This document shows positions 1-5,298 of a DNA stretch of 6,205 nucleotides, piece after piece. The notes under the pieces are model-generated. The model worked only from the letters and a program-made list of their open reading frames with translations, was not told the DNA's origin and made no database searches. The position numbers were made by a program, and so were the translations under genes. This DNA is from DATKMG01 sp041476565 (GTDB taxonomy: Bacteria; Acidobacteriota; Terriglobia; Versatilivoradales; Versatilivoraceae), in assembly GCA_041476565.1 (NCBI GenBank), contig JBGOTQ010000416.1:1-6205 (forward strand). The letters are read 5' to 3'. The stretch's first letter is position 1. Each line of letters begins with the position of its first letter.

Positions 1-1272
1 CAACCTGAGAGAATTGCAGTCATATTAAACGATTGTGAGGTCAAACGGCTCATAATCAGCTTGGCACAGCTCCCCCTGTTGAAGAAGGTTATTGTCTTTG
101 AAAACCCCTTGGGCTGGGTCATTGGGCCCTCGGAGTTCACTTTGCCCGCCCGAGGAACGACGAGCATCGGAGTTGACGGGCTGCGGGGGAACTTCGAGGA
201 AGTGCGAGTCAACCCTGCCACGCCTGCCGTCATTAACTACACTTCCGGGAGTAGCGGTGAACCAAAAGGCGTAGTAATGAGCCACCGCGCAATCCTGGCC
301 AATACTCGGAGTATTGTTTCCTACCTGGATCTGACCGAACACGACCGGATGATGCAGGTACTCCCCTTCTCCTACTGCTACGGTGCCTCACTCCTTCACA
401 CTCACTTTATGGTGGGAGGGAGCATGGTTATTGACAATCGCTTCATGTACCCAAGTTCTGTGCTGTCCAACATGCAGAAGACTGGTTGCACGGGTTTTGC
501 CGGGGTCCCGAGTACTTACCATACCCTGTTGACCAAGTGCGACCTGAGACAAATGGCTTATCCGGGCAATCGATACGCAACTCAAGCGGGTGGCCGCATG
601 CCACCTGAGCTGGTGGACCAGGTGCGATCGGCCATCACGCCTGTTCAATTCATTATTATGTACGGACAGACCGAGGCCTCCGCTCGACTGACTTACTTGC
701 CATCGGACAAATGGATCGATAAACGGGGAAGTGCTGGCACACCGATTCCGGGTGTTTCGTTGAGGATCGTCGATGATCGAGGGGGAGATGTTCCTCCAGG
801 AACAGTTGGAGAGGTCCGGGTAGCTGGAGAGAACCTCATGGCCGGATATTGGGGGCAACCCGAAGATACGACTCAAGTGCTGACGGACGGCTGGTTGCAC
901 ACGGGTGACCTGGGATGGTTAGATTCCGAAGGATTTCTCTACCTGGAAGGGCGGATCAAGGGAATTATCAAAAGCAGCGGGTATCGGATCAGTCCTCGGG
1001 AAATCGAGGATGTACTGTACCGGCATCCGGCGGCGCTGGAAGTGCTCGTACTGGGCATACCCGATTCGCAGGCTGGTGAATTGATTGGGGCAGCAGTCGT
1101 GTTGAAAGAGGGCGCAGCAGCCGGAGAAAAGGACCTGGTCAACCATTGCAAAGCTGCGCTCCCTCCGTACAAAGTTCCCCGCAAAATCAGAATTGTTCCG
1201 GAGATTCCGAAGTCATCTGCTGGAAAGCCTCAGAAAGAACATCTTTTGAAGTTGTTTGGCGAAGCAGCCTGA
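1..1272 (+). CDS. AMP-forming acyl-CoA/acyl-ACP ligase (ANL superfamily), 5'-truncated by window edge
   Basis: The frame is open from base 1 to a TGA at 1270-1272, giving 423 residues. The true start lies to the left, so the TTG at 61 need not be the start. ANL adenylating enzymes activate a carboxylic acid with ATP to an acyl-AMP and pass it to CoA or a carrier-protein thiol. Counting from the first codon, I see the phosphate loop YTSGSSGEPKG (80-90), the YGQTEAS motif (221-227), the HTGDLG aspartate motif (D303), the hinge GRIKG...SSGYRISPREIE (from about 317), and the C-terminal AGK with probable catalytic lysine K409. All core motifs are intact, and family members of about 500 residues suggest roughly 80-110 residues are missing. 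The substrate cannot be read from the motifs. The KAS III, ACP and reductase genes downstream suggest it loads a starter acid for them, possibly directly onto the ACP. The superfamily call is secure and the substrate is unknown. Confidence 0.93.
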   Translation, partial: QPERIAVILNDCEVKRLIISLAQLPLLKKVIVFENPLGWVIGPSEFTLPARGTTSIGVDGLRGNFEEVRVNPATPAVINYTSGSSGEPKGVVMSHRAILANTRSIVSYLDLTEHDRMMQVLPFSYCYGASLLHTHFMVGGSMVIDNRFMYPSSVLSNMQKTGCTGFAGVPSTYHTLLTKCDLRQMAYPGNRYATQAGGRMPPELVDQVRSAITPVQFIIMYGQTEASARLTYLPSDKWIDKRGSAGTPIPGVSLRIVDDRGGDVPPGTVGEVRVAGENLMAGYWGQPEDTTQVLTDGWLHTGDLGWLDSEGFLYLEGRIKGIIKSSGYRISPREIEDVLYRHPAALEVLVLGIPDSQAGELIGAAVVLKEGAAAGEKDLVNHCKAALPPYKVPRKIRIVPEIPKSSAGKPQKEHLLKLFGEAA

Positions 1273-1339
1273 GTGGCTTGCTGCCTCGTCCTTCAACCAG
1301 TTCCAGAGACTATTATTCTTTCTCACGGGATTAGGCTTA

Positions 1340-1351
1340 CAGTGCGCACTG
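1340..1351. repeat. perfect 12-base palindrome
   Basis: The sequence CAGTGCGCACTG reads identically on both strands. It lies 68 bases after the ligase stop and just before the double-hairpin repeat. It could be a dyad operator, the edge of the neighbouring repeat, or chance. Nothing in the window decides between these. Confidence 0.3.
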
Positions 1352-1361
1352 CACAGAAACT

Positions 1362-1412
1362 CCCCTCCCTCATTTGAGGAGGGGAAGTGCCGCGTAACGG
1401 CACGGGGTGGTT
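1362..1412. repeat. double-hairpin intergenic repeat (REP/MITE-like); possible terminator
   Basis: Two hairpins stand side by side. The first pairs CCCCTCCCTCA with TGAGGAGGGG around a short AT loop (1362-1384, one bulged C). The second pairs GTGCCG (1387-1392) with CGGCAC (1398-1403) around CGTAA. GGGGTGGTT follows at 1404-1412. There is no T run directly after the hairpins, so a classical intrinsic terminator is not supported, although the RNA would fold strongly after the ligase gene. From memory, the arrangement resembles dispersed intergenic elements of environmental bacteria. The single copy here cannot prove dispersal. Confidence 0.55.
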
Positions 1413-1463
1413 AATGCTGCTATTCAACCCTCTACTGACGGGGCACTCTGCGTCCAGCATTTT

Positions 1464-1487
1464 TCTCTGCGCCTTTGCGTCTCTGCG
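1464..1487. repeat. three tandem 8-mers of the CTCTGCG type
   Basis: The units are TCTCTGCG, CCTTTGCG and TCTCTGCG, placed end to end. The first and third are identical, and another CTCTGCG lies just upstream at 1446-1452. Repeats of this kind (and their complement CGCAGAGA) are scattered between genes in several environmental bacterial genomes. This is pattern recognition, not a search. The array ends 31 bases before the ATG of the next gene. Confidence 0.5.
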
Positions 1488-1518
1488 TTTAGTTTTTGGT
1501 TGCGGCGAGTAATCATAA

Positions 1519-2568
1519 ATGGCCAGATCAATAATGAACGGAATGGTCATGCGTGGCGTTGTGGCTTGCCTTCCTGAAAAGGAAGTGTTCAATGAAAAAG
1601 ACTATCCGTGGTTTGAACTGTCGGAAATCCGGAAAATCACTGCCATGGCCGGCATTAAATCCCGAAGGATGGCCGATCCGGACACCTGCACTTCAGACCT
1701 CTGTTGTGCCGCCGCCGACCGGCTTTTAGAGTGTCTGGCTTGGGGTCCGGCTAGTATTGACGGATTGGTCCTTGTCACGCAGACCCCCGATTATGTCATG
1801 CCCTCCAGCAGTTGCCTGCTCCAACACAGGCTGAAAATCCCTGAAACCTGCGCCTGCTTCGACGTGGGCCTGGGGTGTTCCGCCTATGTCTACGGATTGT
1901 GGATTGCCAACTCGCTTCTGGCAGCAAAGGCTTGCCATCGAATACTGTTGTTGACCGGAGAAACCCCGTCGAAGTTTGTGAATCCACGAGATCGGACCAC
2001 CGCACTCCTCTTCGGCGATGCCGGAAGTGCAACGGCTTTGGAACTGACAAATGATCCCGACATGGATGCCCATTACATCATGATGACCGATGGGAAAGGA
2101 GCAGGGGATTTGATTGTTCGAGGGGGAATGTTCAGGAACCGCTTCCCGGAAGACCAATCACAGTGTTCGCTTTTTATGGATGGGGCTCACATCTTCGATT
2201 TCACACGCAATCGAGTTCCGCCCCTGATTAATGACTTGATGTCCATGGCGGGAAAAGGAGCCCAGGATTATCGATATATTGTTTTTCATCAAGCTAATGA
2301 GTATTTGATCAAGTTCCTGGCTGGCAAGGCTGGGATTAGTCTGGACAGGGTTCCCATGTCCATTTCGCAGTTTGGGAACACCGGGGCTGCATCAGTGCCG
2401 CTGACACTGGCACTTGCCGGCCCGCCCCAAGAGGCTTCGGGAAGTTATCACATCATGCTTCTGGGGTTTGGAGTCGGTCTTTCTTGGGGTGGCGTATCGA
2501 TGCGTGTCCCTGAAGATTTGATACTGGAGCACACGGTCTATCAGTCGCAGGTTGTGGCCCAGGTTTGA
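1519..2568 (+). CDS. 3-oxoacyl-ACP synthase III-like enzyme (KAS III, thiolase fold)
   Basis: The 349-residue protein is close to the usual KAS III length. KAS III enzymes condense an acyl-CoA or acyl-thioester starter with malonyl-ACP to form 3-oxoacyl-ACP in the cytoplasm. The catalytic triad is visible: the nucleophile C120 in DVGLGCSAYVYGL, H257 in VFHQAN and N287 in QFGNTGAAS. The glycine-rich end LGFGVGLSWGG (about 315-325) is also typical, and GDAGSA (167-172) is a variant of the usual GDGAGA. The stretch MMTDGKGAGDLIVRGG (188-203) and LFMDG (218-222) remind me of KAS III paralogues in surface-polysaccharide loci rather than housekeeping FabH; this is recollection. The ATG at 1519 has only a weak upstream GGCGAG. 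M6, M9 or M11 would also leave the conserved part whole, so the N-terminus is uncertain by about ten residues. It heads a compact KAS III-ACP-SDR unit, with its stop inside the ribosome binding site of the ACP gene. Confidence 0.93.
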   Translation: MARSIMNGMVMRGVVACLPEKEVFNEKDYPWFELSEIRKITAMAGIKSRRMADPDTCTSDLCCAAADRLLECLAWGPASIDGLVLVTQTPDYVMPSSSCLLQHRLKIPETCACFDVGLGCSAYVYGLWIANSLLAAKACHRILLLTGETPSKFVNPRDRTTALLFGDAGSATALELTNDPDMDAHYIMMTDGKGAGDLIVRGGMFRNRFPEDQSQCSLFMDGAHIFDFTRNRVPPLINDLMSMAGKGAQDYRYIVFHQANEYLIKFLAGKAGISLDRVPMSISQFGNTGAASVPLTLALAGPPQEASGSYHIMLLGFGVGLSWGGVSMRVPEDLILEHTVYQSQVVAQV

Positions 2569-2574
2569 GGAAGG
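2567..2574 (+). promoter_or_regulatory. Shine-Dalgarno sequence of the ACP gene
   Basis: GAGGAAGG starts within the TGA stop of the KAS III gene and ends 3 bases before the ATG at 2578. It is the strongest ribosome binding site inside the cassette. This fits the higher output a carrier protein needs relative to its enzymes, and it ties ACP translation to the end of the KAS III frame. Confidence 0.75.
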
Positions 2575-2577
2575 AAT

Positions 2578-2820
2578 ATGGATACACAGAAAGCTTTGGA
2601 ATGGATTAGCGATGTTCTCGGTACAAATGGAAGATCGGTCACTCTGGAAGACACCCGACATTCCATTTCGGAGTGGGATTCCTTGGGGGCACTCCTGCTT
2701 TTGTCAAGGCTTGAAGAAGACCTGAACATTGTCATTAGCGCTGATGAAATTGCAGCCGTCGGTTCGGTAAGAGAGATATGTGATCTCATGGAAAAGAATC
2801 AAGCATTCAGCCTGAGCTGA
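2578..2820 (+). CDS. acyl carrier protein, dedicated to the locus
   Basis: The 80-residue protein has the size of a free-standing ACP. The carrier motif WDSLGALLLLSRLEEDLNI places the phosphopantetheine-accepting serine at S35, after D34. A hydrophobic helix II and the later acidic helix (ADEIAAVGSVREICDLM) match the four-helix ACP fold. The sequence departs from housekeeping AcpP, which has DSLDTVEL after the serine. This supports a specialised carrier for the neighbouring ligase, KAS III and reductase rather than general fatty acid synthesis. It starts 9 bases after the KAS III stop behind a good ribosome binding site, and one base separates its stop from the next ATG, so the three genes almost certainly share a transcript. 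A phosphopantetheinyl transferase is not in the window; a host enzyme presumably supplies the modification. Confidence 0.92.
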   Translation: MDTQKALEWISDVLGTNGRSVTLEDTRHSISEWDSLGALLLLSRLEEDLNIVISADEIAAVGSVREICDLMEKNQAFSLS

Positions 2821-2821
2821 C

Positions 2822-3610
2822 ATGACCCGTGATCCTTTTGCAGTCGATGGCAAGGTTATAGTTGTGACAGGGGGCACTCGTGGATTGGGACGCGAGATCT
2901 CTCTGGAGTTGGCAGCTCACGGAGCACATATCATTGCCGGTTATTTCCAGAATGAAGAGAGCGCAGGCAGGTTTCTTCAGGATAGTGCGAACCAAGGTTA
3001 TGCCTGTTCTACTGTCAAAGCAAACCTCATGACGACTGCTGGTGTACAGAACCTCTGCGAGCAGGCTATTTCCCGCCACGGCAAAGTGGATGCTTTGGTG
3101 TATAACTGTGCGACAGGGGTTCATAAGCCGCTGGCCGAGCTAAGTTCCCGTCATTTTTCGGGTGTATGGCAGCTCAATGTAGGAGCCTTTTTCGATCTTG
3201 CTACAAGACTCCGTGCTCATATGCCTCGAGATTCAAGGATTGTGGCAATATCTTCAGAAGGCGCACGGCGTGCCGTTCATCATTACGGGACGATTGGCAG
3301 CTCTAAAGCAGCCTTGGAAGCACTTTGCCGGCAAATGTCAGCTGAATGGGCCGCCGCTGGGATCTCAGTCAACGTGGTTTCTCCCGGCCTGTTAGAAACT
3401 GATTCGCTTGCTGTGATGGGGGACCGAGAGGCCAGAATCCAGCAGGAGATTTCGGGTAGCCCACTTGGAAGGCTGGTGACTCCTGAAGAGGTTGCGCATG
3501 TCGTCCATTTTCTCTGTTCATCTGCTTCTACAGGGATTGACGGGCAGACGATCATCGTTGACGGAGGAAAGAGTATTTCCGCCCTGTCGGACTTGAAAGA
3601 TCCTTCATGA
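2822..3610 (+). CDS. short-chain dehydrogenase, FabL-type enoyl-ACP reductase-like
   Basis: The 262-residue Rossmann-fold protein has the nucleotide-binding TGGTRGLG at 16-23, NCATG (95-99) in place of NNAG, structural N119, the active-site serine in ISSEG (S144/S145), and a Y155-x6-K162 pair in HHYGTIGSSKAALEAL. FabG ketoreductases have Tyr-x3-Lys. The x6 spacing is that of the enoyl-ACP reductases FabI and FabL, and the context recalls Bacillus subtilis FabL (YTTVGVSKAALEAL and GQTIIVDGG, compared from memory). It may therefore reduce the double bond of an enoyl-ACP with NAD(P)H, although a 3-oxoacyl reductase role cannot be excluded because no other reductase or dehydratase is visible here. 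PGLLETD (188-194) and GQTIIVDGGKS near the C-terminus are standard SDR features. The ATG lies one base after the ACP stop with no clear Shine-Dalgarno sequence, which suggests translational coupling. Confidence 0.9.
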   Translation: MTRDPFAVDGKVIVVTGGTRGLGREISLELAAHGAHIIAGYFQNEESAGRFLQDSANQGYACSTVKANLMTTAGVQNLCEQAISRHGKVDALVYNCATGVHKPLAELSSRHFSGVWQLNVGAFFDLATRLRAHMPRDSRIVAISSEGARRAVHHYGTIGSSKAALEALCRQMSAEWAAAGISVNVVSPGLLETDSLAVMGDREARIQQEISGSPLGRLVTPEEVAHVVHFLCSSASTGIDGQTIIVDGGKSISALSDLKDPS

Positions 3611-3633
3611 TCCACGAGTTCACCACAGCGCCT

Positions 3634-3753
3634 GATTCCCCCTTTGAAGGGGGCAAGGGGGTTGTCTCCGTCGAGATCTACCTGGGTAATTCGCTACAGG
3701 GACAACCCCCTGGCGGTCTGCGACCGCCCTGCCCCCTTTGCGTAAGGGGGAAT
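3634..3753. repeat. ~120-base imperfect inverted repeat with internal hairpins (MITE/REP-doublet-like)
   Basis: The left arm (3634-3666) runs GATTCCCCCTTT...AAGGGGGTTGTC. The right arm (3701-3753) is its reverse complement with a 21-base expansion: it begins GACAACCCCCT and ends AAGGGGGAATC. Each arm also folds on itself: CCCCC (3638-3642) with GGGGG (3649-3653) on the left, and CCCCC (3732-3736) with GGGGG (3746-3750) on the right. The right arm carries an additional perfect hairpin GGCGGT-CTGCG-ACCGCC (3712-3728). No target-site duplication is obvious. It could act as a bidirectional terminator or an RNA-stability element between the cassette and the next gene, or simply be a non-autonomous mobile element. 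Confidence 0.7.
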
Positions 3754-3786
3754 CTCTCTTAGCGGGTGTGCCTCGGATTCCATGTC

Positions 3787-3807
3787 ATTCCCCCTCTGAA
3801 GGGAGAT
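3787..3807. repeat. extra half-copy of the ATTCCCCCT...AAGGG hairpin
   Basis: ATTCCCCCTCTGAAGGGAGAT repeats the left-arm core of the adjacent inverted repeat (ATTCCCCCTTTGAAGGGGG) with a few changes and a weakened stem. It lies 33 bases beyond the right arm and is most simply read as a decayed third unit of the same family. Confidence 0.5.
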
Positions 3808-3926
3808 TTCCATAAAAGTTGGAGATGCACCTGTGTTGATCACCACGCGGCATAAGAGAGTTGTAACGCATATTCCCAACTCACGCCACGAGCACGCGTC
3901 TTTAAGAGATTTATTGACTCGCAATC

Positions 3927-3930
3927 AAGG
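3927..3930 (+). promoter_or_regulatory. probable ribosome binding site for the AAC(3)-like gene
   Basis: AAGG lies 9 bases before the ATG at 3940. It is short but is the only purine-rich candidate near this start, and it favours the ATG at 3940 over internal methionines. Confidence 0.4.
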
Positions 3931-3939
3931 TACATCCCT

Positions 3940-4845
3940 ATGCTGAACCAATTGCTTTCAAGTCTTCCGGGAAATTCCAAATACAGGCTCAGGAGCTTGT
4001 ATTACAGCATTAGAAAAAGGGCCGTCCAGACCTTTCTCTCTTACGGCCCCGAGCAGCTAAAGAAGGCTTTGCACTCACTGGGGCTTAGATCCGGTGACAC
4101 CTTGATGATGCACAGTTCCTTCGGGCCTTCTTGTGGTTTCAACGGGGCGCCAGGTCAGTTGATCGATGCAATCCTGGAGTTTCTGGGCCCGGAAGGCAAC
4201 TTGTTGATGGTCTCTCTGCCCTACAGATCGTCCACTTATGAGTATCTTGAAAGCATCAAGGTTTTCGACGTTCGCAAGACTGTTTCTTACATGGGACTGA
4301 TATCCGAGACCTTCCGTCGCCGCCCTGGGGTCTCGAGGAGCCTCCACCCCACTCATCCGGTCCTCGCGTACGGCCCAAAGGCTGAATGGATGACCGCCAA
4401 TCATGAGAACTGCCTGTTTCCATGCGGCCCAGGAACTCCTTTTGAGAAACTGGCCACTGCGAACGGGAAGGCCCTTTTCTTTGACGCCCCACTGGTGACT
4501 TTCACCTTTTTCCATTATCTTGAAGATTCAATCAAGGACAGACTCCCGTTTCCTCTTTACTTTGAGAAACCGTTTCAAGTGAGTGTCATTGACCATAACG
4601 GAAAGCCAAGGACTGTAAGAACTTGCGTTTTCTCTATGGAAGCCAATCAGAGGCGCCGTCCTGAGATTTTCTGGAATCAAATGAATAAGAGGGGGGCCGT
4701 CAAGACGGAGAGAATTGGAAACAGTACTCTCCACCTGGTCGAAGTTACCGAAGCCATACTTTGCACGCAGGAGATGCTAAGCCGGGAGATCTTCTTCTAT
4801 GATCTTGGGCGACGACTTCCAGCTCAAGTCACGCCATTCACTTAA
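3940..4845 (+). CDS. AAC(3)-family N-acyltransferase, probably for an amino sugar
   Basis: The 301-residue protein has the hallmarks of the aminoglycoside N(3)-acetyltransferase family: LGLRSGDTLMMHSSFG (47-62), FNGAPGQLIDAILEFLGPEGNLLM (67-90), MGLISETFRRRPGVSRSLHPTHP (118-140, with H136 and H139), the PCGPGTPFEKL block (161-171) and FHYLE (191-195). Members acylate an amine from acetyl-CoA or another acyl thioester. Two points separate it from classical resistance enzymes. The segment before the late histidine reads FTFFHYLE, where I recall an Asn-Thr pair (NTSLHYAE-like). It also has an N-terminal extension of about 35 residues rich in basic and aromatic residues, which might bring it to the membrane. 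Many chromosomal members sit in glycan loci and modify amino sugars; next to an acyl-ACP cassette, that is the more likely job here. The family call is firm and the substrate is inferred. It is probably transcribed separately from the cassette, given the 329-base gap. Confidence 0.88.
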   Translation: MLNQLLSSLPGNSKYRLRSLYYSIRKRAVQTFLSYGPEQLKKALHSLGLRSGDTLMMHSSFGPSCGFNGAPGQLIDAILEFLGPEGNLLMVSLPYRSSTYEYLESIKVFDVRKTVSYMGLISETFRRRPGVSRSLHPTHPVLAYGPKAEWMTANHENCLFPCGPGTPFEKLATANGKALFFDAPLVTFTFFHYLEDSIKDRLPFPLYFEKPFQVSVIDHNGKPRTVRTCVFSMEANQRRRPEIFWNQMNKRGAVKTERIGNSTLHLVEVTEAILCTQEMLSREIFFYDLGRRLPAQVTPFT

Positions 4846-4969
4846 CGAAGATATAGCGGTGCCATTAGAACATTGCATATCAATGGGGATGCAATTTGTC
4901 TTAACACCGTTATCGAACAGCAGGGGGATCGACTAGGAATATTGGCTCAATTCCTACCTTAAAGACTCT
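4846..4969. other. gap with no supported gene
   Basis: Between the AAC(3)-like stop and the small membrane ORF there is no complete gene. In the same frame as the AAC(3)-like gene, a stretch after its stop stays open to the TAA at 4960-4962. Read from the TTG at 4873, it gives only 29 residues (begins LHINGDAICLNTVIEQQ). It looks protein-like but lacks a ribosome binding site and matches nothing I know. I see no terminator hairpin. Confidence 0.4.
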
Positions 4970-5278
4970 GTGGGGTTGATTACTCCTCTTCCTGCTCTTC
5001 GAGGTTTGAATTACCAGGTGCGACCTCACCGACTTAGTTATCTGAAGACAGTACTAGCCAGCTTGGCAGTCTCTCTGGCAGCATTAATTCTGGCTATCTA
5101 CTGGCTAACGGTAGGGCAGACGCGCGTGCCCATTTTGGGTTGGATCCTGTTCAAGTCAAGCTTGTTCAATTGGGCATCAATTGTGGCTGTGGTCTTATCT
5201 GCATTATTCTGCCTGATGGTCGGGGTAGGTGGAATTCTGGCCCTTCAACGAGACGCAAGAGAAAGTGACGGAGGTTAG
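4970..5278 (+). CDS. small membrane protein; possible C-terminal remnant of a polyprenyl-phosphate glycosyltransferase
   Basis: The 102-residue reading frame starts at a GTG without a visible Shine-Dalgarno sequence. The frame is actually open from 4937, after a TAG. Two hydrophobic helices are evident, about residues 26-48 (KTVLASLAVSLAALILAIYWL) and 68-92 (ASIVAVVLSALFCLMVGVGGILAL), separated by a short loop with Gly and Pro, and followed by a charged tail QRDARESDGG. This order (basic residues, helix, loop with a W, helix ending in G-x-G, polar tail) resembles the membrane end of GtrB-like family 2 glycosyltransferases, but the catalytic GT-A domain is absent upstream. It may be a stand-alone two-helix protein, a decayed gene, or not expressed. 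Its stop is 20 bases before the TTG of the next frame. I do not recognise it firmly. Confidence 0.4.
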   Translation: MGLITPLPALRGLNYQVRPHRLSYLKTVLASLAVSLAALILAIYWLTVGQTRVPILGWILFKSSLFNWASIVAVVLSALFCLMVGVGGILALQRDARESDGG

Positions 5279-5298
5279 ATCGGTTTTGAGAGTGTGTT

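Larger units (their letters stand above)
3611..3939. other. gene-free gap holding hairpin repeats
   Basis: These 329 bases between the reductase and the AAC(3)-like gene contain no convincing coding frame on either strand; the open minus-strand frame across 3694-3924 runs through the repeats and matches nothing I recognise. The left half is filled by the inverted repeat and its extra copy, listed separately. The right half (about 3808-3939) should carry any promoter and leader of the next gene, but I found no well-spaced -35/-10 pair. Confidence 0.6.

Noticed and set aside
61..63. TTG at 61 as the start of the AMP-ligase gene
   Set aside because: The frame is open to base 1 and the upstream residues (PERIAVILNDCEVKRLIIS) read like the interior of an ANL ligase N-terminal domain, so the gene most likely begins outside the window.
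388..900. 170-residue minus-strand open frame opposite the ligase
   Set aside because: It is antisense to intact ligase motifs, has no family features and has no independent signals.
1362..1403. CRISPR array or classical rho-independent terminator
   Set aside because: There are only two different hairpins without regular spacers, and no T run follows the stems, so neither label is supported.
1323..1592. minus-strand open frame of 89 residues across the repeat-rich gap
   Set aside because: Its sequence is the translation of the repeats (for example KTKRRDAKAQRK from the CTCTGCG array) and it runs into the start of the KAS III gene.
1726..2157. 143-residue minus-strand open frame opposite the KAS III gene
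   Set aside because: It overlaps the KAS III catalytic cysteine region in antisense and has low-complexity content typical of a shadow frame.
3914..3919. TTGACT as a -35 box for the AAC(3)-like gene
   Set aside because: A -10 box at proper spacing would fall on the start codon at 3940 and no TATAAT-like sequence is there.
3694..3924. minus-strand open frame of 76 residues in the gap after the reductase
   Set aside because: It is composed partly of the inverted-repeat arm, has no ribosome binding site that I can see and no family resemblance.
4075..4515. 146-residue minus-strand open frame opposite the AAC(3)-like gene
   Set aside because: It is the antisense of conserved AAC(3) motifs; no recognisable domain.
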